Numbered from the stretch's first letter, positions 16,699-25,419 are shown. The stretch: DNA of 64,000 nucleotides from Nonomuraea dietziae (GCF_014195505.1 NZ_JACIBV010000001.1:6820001-6884000), one strand, 5' to 3'. Notes: a model not told the origin generated them from the letters alone. Numbers and translations are program-made.

Positions 16699-19179
16699 TC
16701 AGGCGCAACGGGCGCCGTCGAGCAGGAACACCTCGGGGGAGGCGCCCTTCGCCCTGTCGCTCAGGAACCCGAAGACCACCGACCTGCCCGGTCTGACGGC
16801 CGGGCCGCGGGCCGTCACCACGGGACCTGACTGCGAGAACTCCGCTCCCCAGTCACGTGCCACGCGCCGGCCGTCGGGGAACCACCAGCGCAGGCTCCAG
16901 CCCTCGATGGTCTTCTTTCCCGTGTTGGTCAGCCTGATCTGCCCTGCGGGCCCGTGCGCGGCGTACGACACCGTGCACGAGGCCCGCTTCCCTCTGTCGG
17001 CGAGGAACGAGGCGATCCAGGCCAGCGGGGAGTTCCAGTTGATGGTCAGCTCGTTGGTCGACCACGACTCGATGTCGTCGATGTAGCAGAACTGCGGCGC
17101 GCACCCCTTCAGCAGCCGCTGGGCGACGGGGTCCTGGATGGCGGAGTTGGGGCCCCCGGCCAGCGTCCCCCGGGGCGGGTTCGGCAGCGAGGCGTCGAGC
17201 TGGCGGGCGTACCAGCGGCTGTGCTGGTTCTTGGCGGCGACCTCGCCGTAGCCGGTGACGTACGACTGGTTGAGCGCGTTGCGGCCGAGGACGTAGTCCA
17301 TGCCCTCGCGCACACCCGCTCTGTACTTCTCCTTTCCGCTGAGGTCGTGGGCGACGGCCATGACGACCATGTTGTTGAGGATCAGATTGTTGGAGCCCCA
17401 GTCGTAGTCGGGCGGCCCGTACGGCACGCCGTACGGGTGCGACCTGAGCGTGGCGAGGTAGGTGTCGGCCCCCTTGAGCACCGACGCGCGCACCCTGGCG
17501 CGGTCGGGCAGCGCGTTCGGCACCGCCGCCAGCTGCAGGCGGCCGAGCTGGGCGGTGTGGCCCCAGTCGAAGCCGCGCTCGAGCCAGACATCGCCCCTGT
17601 GATGCGGCGAGGCCATGACGAAGTCGGCGAACGGCTTGTCTCCCGTCGTGATGAACAGCTCGGCGGCGGCCCAGTAGAACTCGTCCGAGACGTCCTTGTC
17701 GTCGTACGGTCCGCCGCCGACGTTGTCGGCGGGATCGGCAAGGACGGAGGGGTTGGCCACGGCCGCCGCCCACGCCTTGCGCGCGGCGGTCATGGCGCGG
17801 GCGGCGAAGGCCGCGTCGTAGGGGGCGAAGATCCGTGCGGCCTGCGCGGCGGTGGCGGCCAGGTTGAGCGTGGCGGCCGTGGACGGCGGGTGCAGGGTGC
17901 GCTGCTGCGGGTCGAGATGGGGCAGCAGGGGCAGGCCGGTCCAGGCGACGTCGTGGATCTTGTGATGCGCCATCCCCGCCTGCTGCCTGCCGTCGGGCAC
18001 CTGCATGGACAGCAGGAACTCCAGCTCCCACCTGGCCTCGTCGAGGATGTCGGGCACCCCGTTCCCGCTCTCCGGGATGGTGAGCTGGCCGTCGGCGAAG
18101 GCGGTCTTGTCCCTTTCGTAGGCCGACATGAGCTGGTGGACCGAGATGCCGCCGTTGACGACGTACTTGCCGTGGTCGCCGGCGTCGTACCAGCCGCCGC
18201 GCACGTCGAGGGTGTAGGCGTCGCCGTAGGGGACCTCGGTGTCGCCCTTGTTGGGCGCGACGTCCAGGTGGCCCGCCGGTCTGCCGTAGCCGGGCCGCAG
18301 GTCGTCGCGGATCTCGATGCCGCTGCGCTGGGTGTAGTAGAACTTCAGCGCGTCCACGCGGAGCTCGTCGTAGAGGTCGTCGCCGATGTCGAAGGGGCGG
18401 CTGGTCTCGCCGTCGGCGGTCAGGGTGTAGCCCTGGCCGGGCCTGGCGTAGGAGCCGAAGTCGATGGAGTGGACGTTCTGGGCCGAGCTGGCGTCGAGGC
18501 CGCGCGGCCTGCTGGAGCCCTCGGCCACCGTGTCGCCCCCTGCGTTCCTGAGCTGCCAGGCGAAGGGCGTGGTCAGGTCGGTGACCACGGTGGCGTTCTT
18601 CGGGCCCTTGGTGAGGTATCCGACCATGTTGACGCGAACCCTGGGCCCTGTGTCGGGCTGGTGGACGTCGGGGTCGGCGCCGCCCTTGAGTGACACGTCG
18701 TCCATGCAGAACCTCCATGGGTCGGCGCTGCCCCCGAGCTGGAAGGCCACCTGGGCGTTCGGCAGGCTCACGGGCGCGGTGAAGACGTGGTGGTGGGCCC
18801 CTGGCTCGGGTCCGAGCGCGGGGGAGGCCGACAGGTACTGCGTCCAGGGGTCGACGGGGAGCTGGATCAACGCCCTCGCGACCCTGGCGGGTCCGGCTGA
18901 GGCGGAGTACCTGTAGGCGTAGGTCTCGCCCGCGACGAGCGGCACGCCGTCGAGGCCGATGATCACATCCCAGGGGTTGGCGGTACCGCCGGGGATGTCG
19001 GCGCACAGCCGCCCTTCGGACACCGCGATGCTGGTGTTGGCCGTGCTCCACCACGGGGTGGTCCCGGTCTCGAAGGTGCCGTTGACGATCTGCTCGGGGC
19101 CCTCGTCGGCGTGCGCCGTGGCGGGGGCGAGCGCGACCGCGGTGAGCAGGGATAAGGCCGCAGCCCAATGTCGCATCAT
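16699..19179 (-). CDS. Secreted modular GH9 cellulase (endoglucanase/cellobiohydrolase type)
   Basis: Secreted beta-1,4-glucanase of 826 residues. Order: signal peptide (1-25), CBM4/9-like carbohydrate-binding domain (about 27-170), CelD N-terminal Ig-like domain (about 180-268), GH9 catalytic (alpha/alpha)6 barrel (about 272-715) and a C-terminal CBM2-like domain (about 727-826, paired Cys near its ends). GH9 marks are GGWYDAGDHGKYV with the catalytic aspartates, the histidine segment NQHSRWYARQ and the acid WSTNE near the end of the barrel. ATG 19179 follows GAGGA at six bases. A perfect CebR/CelR box sits 23 bp upstream, so induction by cello-oligosaccharides is predicted. CBM4-Ig-GH9-CBM2 resembles processive actinobacterial cellulases such as Thermobifida Cel9B. 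Confidence 0.95.
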   Translation of the reverse strand: MMRHWAAALSLLTAVALAPATAHADEGPEQIVNGTFETGTTPWWSTANTSIAVSEGRLCADIPGGTANPWDVIIGLDGVPLVAGETYAYRYSASAGPARVARALIQLPVDPWTQYLSASPALGPEPGAHHHVFTAPVSLPNAQVAFQLGGSADPWRFCMDDVSLKGGADPDVHQPDTGPRVRVNMVGYLTKGPKNATVVTDLTTPFAWQLRNAGGDTVAEGSSRPRGLDASSAQNVHSIDFGSYARPGQGYTLTADGETSRPFDIGDDLYDELRVDALKFYYTQRSGIEIRDDLRPGYGRPAGHLDVAPNKGDTEVPYGDAYTLDVRGGWYDAGDHGKYVVNGGISVHQLMSAYERDKTAFADGQLTIPESGNGVPDILDEARWELEFLLSMQVPDGRQQAGMAHHKIHDVAWTGLPLLPHLDPQQRTLHPPSTAATLNLAATAAQAARIFAPYDAAFAARAMTAARKAWAAAVANPSVLADPADNVGGGPYDDKDVSDEFYWAAAELFITTGDKPFADFVMASPHHRGDVWLERGFDWGHTAQLGRLQLAAVPNALPDRARVRASVLKGADTYLATLRSHPYGVPYGPPDYDWGSNNLILNNMVVMAVAHDLSGKEKYRAGVREGMDYVLGRNALNQSYVTGYGEVAAKNQHSRWYARQLDASLPNPPRGTLAGGPNSAIQDPVAQRLLKGCAPQFCYIDDIESWSTNELTINWNSPLAWIASFLADRGKRASCTVSYAAHGPAGQIRLTNTGKKTIEGWSLRWWFPDGRRVARDWGAEFSQSGPVVTARGPAVRPGRSVVFGFLSDRAKGASPEVFLLDGARCA

Positions 19180-19201
19180 CGCATTCCTCGGGAGGGACGG
19201 G

Positions 19202-19215
19202 TGGGAGCGCTCCCA
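19202..19215. promoter_or_regulatory. CebR/CelR operator (TGGGAGCGCTCCCA)
   Basis: Exact 14-bp palindrome identical to the consensus box bound by the cellulase repressors CebR (Streptomyces) and CelR (Thermobifida), located 23 bp before the start of the GH9 gene. The repressor gene itself is not in the window. Confidence 0.93.
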
Positions 19216-19285
19216 GCCTGTCGCCAGCCCGCCGGGCCGTCAACGGGCCATGAAACTTTCACGCGCCTTCGCCTGGAGGTCTTTC

Positions 19286-19891
19286 CTACAGCCAGCCGTG
19301 CTCGCGGGCCAGCCTGAACGCCTCGCCCCTGCTCGAGACGCCGAGCTTGGCGACCGCTGCCGCAAGGTAGTTGCGGACGGTCCCGCCCGACAGGTGGGTA
19401 CGGCGGGCGATCACCGCCACCGGCGTGTCGGACTCGGCCAGCCGCAGCACCTCGAGCTCGCGCGGCGTCAGCGGGCACTCGGGCGCGGTCAGCGCGTCGG
19501 CGGCCAGCGCGGGATCGACGTAGCGCCCACCCGCGTGGACGCGCCTGATCACCTCGGCCAGCGCGCCGCCGGGGGAGCCCTTGGGCAGGAAGCCCTTCGC
19601 CCCCGCGTCGAGGGCCCGCTTGAGCAGCGGCGGCTTGCCGTACCCGGTGAGGATGACCACCTTGCACGAAGGGAGCGTGGCGGCCAGCGCGGCGCTGACC
19701 TCCAGCCCGTCGAGGGCGGGCATCTCCAGGTCGACCACGGCCACGTCCGGCCTGTGGGCCAGCGCGGCGTCGACGGCCGCTCTGCCGTCGGCGGCCTGGG
19801 CGACGACCTCGAGGTCGGGCTCCAGGCCGAGCAGCGCGGCCAGCGCCGTCCTGATGAGCTCCTCGTCGTCGGCGAGCAGCACCTTGATCAC
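19286..19891 (-). CDS. NarL/LuxR-family response regulator
   Basis: Two-component response regulator of 201 residues. The receiver domain (1 to about 120) has the acidic pocket ADDEE (8-10), phospho-acceptor Asp54 in VVDLEMP and the conserved Lys in FLPKG. The C-terminal GerE/LuxR helix-turn-helix (about 135-200) includes LTPRELEVLRL and SGGTVRNYL. It overlaps the histidine kinase gene by four bases (ATGA), so the two form a cognate pair, similar in type to DesK/DesR. Target genes are not known; the GH9 gene downstream on the same strand is separated by the CebR-controlled promoter. Confidence 0.93.
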   Translation of the reverse strand: MIKVLLADDEELIRTALAALLGLEPDLEVVAQAADGRAAVDAALAHRPDVAVVDLEMPALDGLEVSAALAATLPSCKVVILTGYGKPPLLKRALDAGAKGFLPKGSPGGALAEVIRRVHAGGRYVDPALAADALTAPECPLTPRELEVLRLAESDTPVAVIARRTHLSGGTVRNYLAAAVAKLGVSSRGEAFRLAREHGWL

Positions 19892-20976
19892 AGCGTCACC
19901 TCCAGGTGGAACACGTCGCCCTCGACCGAGGTGCGCAGCGCGCCGCCGACCTCGGCCAGGCGTTCACGCAGGCCGTGCAGGCCCGAGCTGTGGCGGTCGG
20001 GGGCGGCCTGCCCTGCGCCGTCGTTGGTCACGGTCATCCTGGTGCCGCTGATCGCGATCTCGCACCAGCCGGCCGTACTGTGCCTGAGGATGTTGGTGGT
20101 GGCCTCCCGCAGCACCGTGGCGAGCTGGACGGCGACCTCGCGCGGCAGCTCGCGGTCGGGGCCCGTGACCGTGCAGCGCACGCCCGAGGAGCGCAGCACC
20201 TGCGCGACGGCGGTGAGCTGGGCGGCCAGGTCGACCTCGCGATAGCCGTGGACGGCCGCGCGCAGGTTCGTGAGCGCGTCGGCGGCCACGCGGCGCAGGT
20301 CGGCGGCCTCCTGTGCGGCCTTGTCCGGCGCGAGGGAGACCAGCCGTTCGGCCAGCTCGGCCTTGAGCGCGATCACCGAGAGATCGTGGCCCAGGACGTC
20401 GTGCACGTCACGCGCGAAGCGCAGCCGCTCCTCCACAGCCGCCAGCCTGGCCTGGGCGGCGCGGCCCTCCTGCGCCTCGATCAGCAGGTTCCACAGCCAG
20501 ACCTGCAGGCCGCTGATCGTGAGCGTGGACAGCCCGAGGATCACCGTGATCGCGACATACGGGCGGACCTGGTCGCCCGCCCACAGCGCGACGCCCGCCG
20601 AGGCGGCGGTGGCCGCCGCCATGACGGCGAGCGCGGGCCACCGCCGTGTGGTCAGCATCGGCGCGGTCGCGAAGACCGAGCCGCCGATCCACGCCCAGGT
20701 CTGCCAGTCGGGTACGGCCAGCGGCCCCGCCAGCGGGATCGAGGCCATGGTCGCGGCCGCGAAGACGCGGCGCCGGACACCGGGGTCCACCGAAGGGGTG
20801 ACCGCCGCGTACAGCACGCCCGCCAGGGCGGCGGCGAACAGGACGATGCCGAGCGCGCCCAGGACGACCGGCAGGGGATCGGGCTCGCGCAGCAGGCCGA
20901 CGCCGGGCATGACGAGGCTCGTCAGCACGGTCATGCCCAAGGTCGCCAGGGTCGCGAGCCTGGCCCAGCGCAGCAC
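19888..20976 (-). CDS. Sensor histidine kinase (HisKA_3, DesK-like)
   Basis: Membrane sensor kinase of about 362 residues. The N-terminal half has around five or six transmembrane helices with no large extracytoplasmic loop. The dimerisation/phosphorylation box is FARDVHDVLGHDLS, with the phospho-accepting His in the DVHD segment, and the ATPase domain contains VLREATTNILRHS (N box) and DGAG...GLHGLRERL (G boxes). GTG 20976 is chosen because TAGAAT ends exactly seven bases upstream, which predicts a leaderless message; the open frame extends upstream to 21171 but would then cross the divergent MBL-gene start. Confidence 0.9.
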   Translation of the reverse strand: MLRWARLATLATLGMTVLTSLVMPGVGLLREPDPLPVVLGALGIVLFAAALAGVLYAAVTPSVDPGVRRRVFAAATMASIPLAGPLAVPDWQTWAWIGGSVFATAPMLTTRRWPALAVMAAATAASAGVALWAGDQVRPYVAITVILGLSTLTISGLQVWLWNLLIEAQEGRAAQARLAAVEERLRFARDVHDVLGHDLSVIALKAELAERLVSLAPDKAAQEAADLRRVAADALTNLRAAVHGYREVDLAAQLTAVAQVLRSSGVRCTVTGPDRELPREVAVQLATVLREATTNILRHSTAGWCEIAISGTRMTVTNDGAGQAAPDRHSSGLHGLRERLAEVGGALRTSVEGDVFHLEVTL

Positions 20977-20983
20977 GCGCGCA

Positions 20984-20989
20984 ATTCTA
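20984..20989 (-). promoter_or_regulatory. -10 element (TAGAAT) for leaderless kinase-regulator operon
   Basis: TAGAAT on the minus strand ends seven bases before GTG 20976, so transcription should begin at or next to the start codon. No convincing -35 hexamer is visible. Confidence 0.45.
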
Positions 20990-21019
20990 GGCGGGCGCGC
21001 TCCGGCCGGTGAGGCCGAC

Positions 21020-21032
21020 AGAATATCGTTCT
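21020..21032. promoter_or_regulatory. Operator-like AGAAT-ATC-GTTCT upstream of MBL hydrolase
   Basis: Inverted AGAA/TTCT arms in the form AGAAT-N3-GTTCT, ending 14 bp before ATG 21047. The same pattern with a different centre occurs at 24404-24416 before an SDR gene. It is likely a TetR-type site; the regulator is not identified. Confidence 0.5.
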
Positions 21033-21046
21033 GGAACAATGGCGAA

Positions 21047-22105
21047 ATGTCGAAGTTTGTGGTGACGGCGGCGAACGAGGCCCAGCGGGCCGCCTGGCTC
21101 GGTGGAACGCTCCCCGAGGTCGAGAAGGTCAGGCCGGGCCTGTGGTCCATCCCGGTGCCCATTCCGATCAACCCCCTGCGTTACGTCCTCGTCTACGCCC
21201 TCGAACTGCCTGACGGGGTGGCGATCGTCGACGCGGGGTGGAACACCGACGAGGCCTACGACGCGCTCGTGACGGGCCTGGCCGTCGCGGGTTACTCGAT
21301 CACCGACGTCAGGGCCGTGCTGGTCACCCACATCCACCCCGACCACTACGGCCTCGCGGGGCGGGTCAGGGAGGTCTCGGGCGCGTGGATCGCCCTCCAT
21401 CCCGCCGACGCCCGCCTGCTGCGCGACCGGTACGACGACGACTACGTCGAGACGCTGGTGGAGCAGGAGAAGGCGCTCCTTGTCAGGTCGGGCGTGCCGC
21501 AGACCGTGCTCGACACCCTGGCGGGCGCGTCGATGATGATCAGGCACATGGTGACCATGGCCAGGCCCGACCGCCTGGTCGAGGACGGCGACCGCCTGGA
21601 CCTGCGGGGCTGGGACCTGCGCGCGGTGTGGACGCCGGGGCACTCGCCAGGGCACCTGTGCTTCCTCTCGGAGTCGCGCAGGGTGCTGTTCTCGGGCGAC
21701 CACGTGCTCGCCAAGATCACTCCGATGGTGGCCGTGCACCCGCAGTCCACGCCCAACCCGCTGGCCGACTATCTCGAGGCGCTGGTCGCGGTGCGCAAGT
21801 TCGAGGTGGACGAGGTGCTGCCCGCGCACGAGTACCGCTTCAAGGAGCTGGCCGAGCGCGTCGACTACGTGATCGGCCACCACGAGGACAGGCTCGAGGA
21901 GATCGCCGAAGTGATCGGCGCGGACGACGGCATCACCTGCTGGGACATCGCCACCAGGCTCACCTGGTCGCGGCCGTGGGAGTCGATCCAGCCGTTCATG
22001 CGGCGCGCGGCAAACAACGAGACCCTCGCCCACCTGGCCTGGCTGGAGGCCAAGGGGCGGGTGCGCAGGACCCCTGGAGAGGCGGATCTTTGGTATTCCA
22101 TGTAA
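21047..22105 (+). CDS. MBL fold metallo-hydrolase
   Basis: Zinc-dependent hydrolase of the metallo-beta-lactamase superfamily, 352 residues. Metal ligands are in THIHPDHYGLAG (H-x-H-x-D-H), GHSPGHLCF (His) and FSGDHVL (bridging Asp). A helical C-terminal domain (about 255-352) with HEYRF and LAHLAWLEAKGRV resembles the winged-helix end of the LACTB2/glyoxalase-II-like group found in lipid and xenobiotic operons. ATG 21047 is the first codon after the operator. It may hydrolyse a CoA- or glutathione/mycothiol-type thioester, but this is inference. Confidence 0.88.
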   Translation: MSKFVVTAANEAQRAAWLGGTLPEVEKVRPGLWSIPVPIPINPLRYVLVYALELPDGVAIVDAGWNTDEAYDALVTGLAVAGYSITDVRAVLVTHIHPDHYGLAGRVREVSGAWIALHPADARLLRDRYDDDYVETLVEQEKALLVRSGVPQTVLDTLAGASMMIRHMVTMARPDRLVEDGDRLDLRGWDLRAVWTPGHSPGHLCFLSESRRVLFSGDHVLAKITPMVAVHPQSTPNPLADYLEALVAVRKFEVDEVLPAHEYRFKELAERVDYVIGHHEDRLEEIAEVIGADDGITCWDIATRLTWSRPWESIQPFMRRAANNETLAHLAWLEAKGRVRRTPGEADLWYSM

Positions 22106-22120
22106 AGCTAGTAGGAAAAA

Positions 22121-22149
22121 TTGACTTTAAGTGGGGGGCTGCGTAGCGT
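22121..22149 (+). promoter_or_regulatory. Sigma70-type promoter for flavin-reductase operon
   Basis: TTGACT (22121-22126), 17-base spacer and TAGCGT (22144-22149), leaving a 5' leader of roughly 12-13 bases with GAGGAGAG before ATG 22169. Confidence 0.7.
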
Positions 22150-22168
22150 CGGTGACGAGAGGAGAGCG

Positions 22169-22681
22169 ATGAACATCGTCACCGTCGTCGGAAACCCGAG
22201 AACCGGATCCAGAACTCTCGCAGCGGCGGTCGCGGCCACCGAGGCCGTCGCCGCGAGACTCGGCCAAGACTGTCAGAGAGACGTCGTCGACCTATCCGCC
22301 CTCGGGCCCGTCCTCCTCGACACGAGAGCCCACGCGGGCCTGGAAGTGGCGCTGGAGCTGGTGCGGGGGGCCCACCTGGCGGTCATCGCCAGCCCCACCT
22401 ACAAGGCCACCTACACCGGCCTGCTCAAGGCCTTCCTCGACAGGCTCCCGCCCGGGGCGCTCGCGGGCAGGACGGCGCTGCCCGTGCTGGTCATGGGCGA
22501 CCCCAGGCACGCCCTCGCCGTGGAGGTCCACTTCAGGCCGCTTCTGCTGGAACTCGGCGCGTCCGTGCCGACCCCGGGGCTCGCGCTGCTGGAGTCCGAC
22601 CTTCCTGGTGGGCCGGCCCTGGCGGCGTGGGCTGACCTCGTCGTCCCGCAGATCCCTCTGGGCGAGGAGGCCCTGCGATGA
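22169..22681 (+). CDS. NADPH-dependent FMN reductase (SsuE-like)
   Basis: Flavodoxin-fold reductase of 170 residues that would supply reduced FMN. The N-terminal phosphate-binding loop is VVGNPRTGSRT and the flavin ring contact is SPTYKATYTGLLKAFLDRL, characteristic of SsuE/ArsH-type enzymes. ATG 22169 has AGAGGAGAG upstream and is chosen over the longer open frame. It overlaps the following flavin-binding reductase by four bases (ATGA). Such pairs usually feed a two-component monooxygenase, for example in sulfonate use, but no monooxygenase gene is adjacent. Confidence 0.88.
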   Translation: MNIVTVVGNPRTGSRTLAAAVAATEAVAARLGQDCQRDVVDLSALGPVLLDTRAHAGLEVALELVRGAHLAVIASPTYKATYTGLLKAFLDRLPPGALAGRTALPVLVMGDPRHALAVEVHFRPLLLELGASVPTPGLALLESDLPGGPALAAWADLVVPQIPLGEEALR

Positions 22682-23178
22682 CGATCACGGACGAGACAGG
22701 AGTGGACGGCGAGCGCTTCCGCAGCGCGCTGGCCAGACACGCGGCGGGCGTCGTGGTCGTCACCGCCAACTCGCGGGGCGTCCCCGTGGGGCTCACCGCG
22801 ACCTCGTTCTCCTCGGTCAGCCTCGCCCCTCCGCTGGTGTCCTTCTACGTCGCCCAGTCGTCGGCCACCTGGCCGTGGCTGCGGCTGGCCGGCACGTTCG
22901 CCGTCAACGTGCTGGCAGGCGACCAGCACGACGTGGCGGGGCGCTTCGCCCGCAAGGACGTCGACCGCTTCGCCGAGCCCACCCGCTGGCGTCCGGGGCC
23001 CGCGGGGACGCCGCTGCTGGAGGACGTCGCCGCCCACCTGATCTGCGCGCCGCACTCCACGATGGCGATCGGCGACCACATCCTCGTGGTCGGCCTGGTG
23101 ACCTCCGCCTCCACCACCCGCGCGGCCCCTCTGCTCTACCATCACGGCCGCTACGGCCGTTTCCAGCCCCATCCGTGA
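22678..23178 (+). CDS. Flavin reductase family protein (FMN-binding split barrel)
   Basis: Protein of 166 residues with the flavin-reductase-like split barrel: RSALARHAAGVVVVTA, GLTATSFSSVSLAPPLVSF and GTFAVNVLA are the family blocks around the FMN site, and HSTMAIGDHILVVG covers the NAD(P)H region. It is translationally coupled to the SsuE-like gene. Whether it reduces free flavin or acts as part of an oxygenase is not visible. It converges on the DapB-like gene with a gap of 16 bp and no clear hairpin. Confidence 0.9.
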   Translation: MTITDETGVDGERFRSALARHAAGVVVVTANSRGVPVGLTATSFSSVSLAPPLVSFYVAQSSATWPWLRLAGTFAVNVLAGDQHDVAGRFARKDVDRFAEPTRWRPGPAGTPLLEDVAAHLICAPHSTMAIGDHILVVGLVTSASTTRAAPLLYHHGRYGRFQPHP

Positions 23179-23194
23179 GGGCTCGGCGCCGGGG

Positions 23195-24253
23195 TCAGTG
23201 GCGGGTGACGGTGTGACGGCCGGTGGCGACGGGCAGGTCGAGCATGGTGCGGATGCCGGGAGGGGCCGCGCACAGGGCCGGGACGTTGTTGACCGCGCGG
23301 GCGGCCGCCGCGGCCAGCCCGTGCGAGACCTCGTCCACGGTCACGGTCATCTGCGGCACGCCCTCGATGTGGATGGCGAAGCCGGGATCGGGCCAGCGTC
23401 GCACCCTGGTGGAGTCGGCCTTGTAGACGCACTCGACGGTCATGAAGGGGCGTCCGCGCACCAGTCCTGAGAAGACCCAGCGCGAGGCGCAGACCGTGCC
23501 CTCGCGCACCAGCCCGGCCGAGATCTCGAACTCCTCCGTCGCCAGTTCGAACTCGTCGCTCTCCTCCACCTCGTCGAGACGCACGTCGAGGGCGTCGGCC
23601 ACCAGCTGCACGCTCTCGGCGAAGAGCGAACGCTGGAAGGCCCTGTACGGCCTGATCGCCGCGGTGTAGTCCTTGGCCGAGCGCGTGAAGCCGACCAGGT
23701 CGACCACGATCTGCCTGGAGGGATGACCGCGGAAGTCGGACGACTCGCGCACGTAGATGTGGTCGACCCTGCTCGACAGCCCGGTCAGCGCCAGGGGCAG
23801 GAAGTCGCTCATGAAGCCGGGGTTGATGCCGGTGCCGTGGAGGGAGCTGCCACCCTTCTTGCAGGCCTGTTCGAGCCGCTCGACGACGCCGGGGCCGTAG
23901 GAGCGCGGGTAGACGAAGCCCGTCGTGGTGATCACGTTCTTGCCCGAGGCGAGCAGCGCGCAGATCGTCTCGACGTCGGAGGTCTGGTCGCGCCCGAAGT
24001 AGGAGGCGGGCAGCGGCATGTGCAGCACGCAATCGGCGTCGAGCGCCATGATCCGCTCGACGTCGTCGGTGCAGCAGACGCCCGCGGGCGGCATGCCGAC
24101 CAGCTCGCCCGCGTCCATGCCCACCTTGTCGGGGTCGTAGACCAGGACGCCCGCGAGCTCGAACTCCGCTCTACTGAGCACGCTGCGCAACGCGTAGCGG
24201 CCGACGGCGCCAGTGGCCCACTGGACCACGCGGAGGGGCGGCTGTGTGGGCAT
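23195..24253 (-). CDS. DapB-like NAD(P)-dependent dehydrogenase (2,4-diaminopentanoate dehydrogenase-type)
   Basis: Protein of 352 residues with a dihydrodipicolinate-reductase-type Rossmann domain: VVQWATGAVGRYALRSVL binds the nucleotide, LVYDPDKVGMDAGELVG follows, and GTGINPGFMSDFLPL is the conserved block of this branch. In actinobacteria most members have no assigned substrate and are often found with fatty-acid or steroid genes; only a few are known amine dehydrogenases. ATG 24253 has GGAGG six bases upstream. It is divergent from an SDR gene with 182 bp between starts. Confidence 0.82.
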   Translation of the reverse strand: MPTQPPLRVVQWATGAVGRYALRSVLSRAEFELAGVLVYDPDKVGMDAGELVGMPPAGVCCTDDVERIMALDADCVLHMPLPASYFGRDQTSDVETICALLASGKNVITTTGFVYPRSYGPGVVERLEQACKKGGSSLHGTGINPGFMSDFLPLALTGLSSRVDHIYVRESSDFRGHPSRQIVVDLVGFTRSAKDYTAAIRPYRAFQRSLFAESVQLVADALDVRLDEVEESDEFELATEEFEISAGLVREGTVCASRWVFSGLVRGRPFMTVECVYKADSTRVRRWPDPGFAIHIEGVPQMTVTVDEVSHGLAAAAARAVNNVPALCAAPPGIRTMLDLPVATGRHTVTRH

Positions 24254-24403
24254 GCAGAGCCTCCAGCCCGGATGGTGGGCGGGGCCGTTACAGGGAGGGG
24301 TGTCGTCGTTGACCGCCGCCCTAGCGGGGTCAAGAACTCTAGCAGAAATCCGTCCGACTGATCACTGTCCGCAACAGCATCATCGGGATATTGTGCCCTT
24401 ACT

Positions 24404-24416
24404 AGAATGTTGTTCT
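24404..24416. promoter_or_regulatory. Operator-like AGAAT-GTT-GTTCT upstream of SDR gene
   Basis: Same pattern as 21020-21032, here with flanking CTAG on both sides (24402-24405 and 24418-24421), 19 bp before ATG 24436. Confidence 0.5.
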
Positions 24417-24435
24417 CCTAGCGTGGAGGGTTCGC

Positions 24436-25308
24436 ATGCTCCGGTTCGACGGAAAGGTCGCCATCATCACGGGCGCCGGGCACGGTCTCGGTCGCTCGCA
24501 CGCGCATCTCCTGGCCGAGCGCGGCGCCCAGGTCGTGGTCAACGACCTCGGCGGGGCGCTGGACGGCACGGGCGCGTCGACGGGCCCCGCGGCCGAGGTC
24601 GTCGAGCTGATCACCAAGAACGGCGGCCAGGCGGTCGCGAACACCGACAACGTCGCCACCCCCGAGGGCGCCAAGGCCATCGTGCGCTCCGCCGTCGACA
24701 CGTTCGGCAAGGTCGACATCGTCGTCAACAACGCGGGCATCCTGCGCGACAAGTCGTTCGGGAAGATGACGGTCGAGGAGTTCGACACGGTGCTCGCGGT
24801 GCACGTACGCGGGTCCTACCTGGTCAGCCAGGCCGCCTACCCCTATCTCAAGGAGCAGGGCTACGGCAGGATCGTCAACACCTCCTCGCCCGCCGGCCTG
24901 TTCGGCAACTTCGGCCAGGCGAACTACTCCACGGCCAAGATGGGCCTGGTCGGGCTGACCAAGACCCTGGCCATCGAGGGCGCGCGCAGCGGGATCAAGG
25001 CCAACGCCATCGCGCCCATCGCCTGGACTCGCATGACCGAGGCGCTGCTTCCCGCCGAGTTCGAGGCGAAGTTCACCGCCGAGCGCGTCAGCGCGCTGGT
25101 GGCCTTCCTGACGCACGAGTCGTGCGAGGTCACGGGCGAGGTGTTCAGCGTCGGCGGCGGGAAGGTGGCGAGGGTGTTCGTGGCAGAGGGCCCCGGCTGG
25201 AAGACCGACGACCTGTCACCCGAGACGATCGCCGCCAACTGGGACTCGATCATGGCCGAGCAGCCCTACGTGCTGTCGGCCGCCGACTCGATGAAGGCCA
25301 TGCTCTGA
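24436..25308 (+). CDS. SDR family oxidoreductase, 17beta-HSD4/MFE-2-like
   Basis: Short-chain dehydrogenase of 290 residues. The NAD site is VAIITGAGHGLGRSHA, the structural NNAG motif is VVNNAGILRDKSF, and the catalytic set is SSPAGLFG with YSTAKMG (Ser, Tyr-x3-Lys). The C-terminal extension with VFVAEGPGWKT and the ILRDKSFGKMT block place it with hydroxyacyl-CoA dehydrogenase domains of peroxisomal multifunctional enzyme type 2, so a 3-hydroxyacyl-CoA in beta-oxidation is the likely substrate. GGAGGG precedes the ATG. A 9-bp hairpin follows the stop. Confidence 0.9.
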   Translation: MLRFDGKVAIITGAGHGLGRSHAHLLAERGAQVVVNDLGGALDGTGASTGPAAEVVELITKNGGQAVANTDNVATPEGAKAIVRSAVDTFGKVDIVVNNAGILRDKSFGKMTVEEFDTVLAVHVRGSYLVSQAAYPYLKEQGYGRIVNTSSPAGLFGNFGQANYSTAKMGLVGLTKTLAIEGARSGIKANAIAPIAWTRMTEALLPAEFEAKFTAERVSALVAFLTHESCEVTGEVFSVGGGKVARVFVAEGPGWKTDDLSPETIAANWDSIMAEQPYVLSAADSMKAML

Positions 25309-25319
25309 CGGAGCCCCGC

Positions 25320-25345
25320 GAGGCCGCCTCCGCGTGGGCGGCCTC
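25320..25345 (+). terminator. Hairpin terminator after SDR gene
   Basis: GAGGCCGCC (25320-25328) and GGCGGCCTC (25337-25345) form a perfect 9-bp stem with an 8-base loop, 12 bp after the stop. Confidence 0.75.
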
Positions 25346-25419
25346 CGGCGTGCTCGTTGTGCCGGTCAGGACCGCACTTTGTTCGATGATCGTCCGAAGG
25401 GGCTCACGTATCAGTCCAA

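Noticed and set aside
24404..24416. KstR site before the SDR gene
   Set aside because: The spacing between arms (N5 between AGAA and TTCT) does not fit TnnAACnnGTTnnA; kept as a separate motif.
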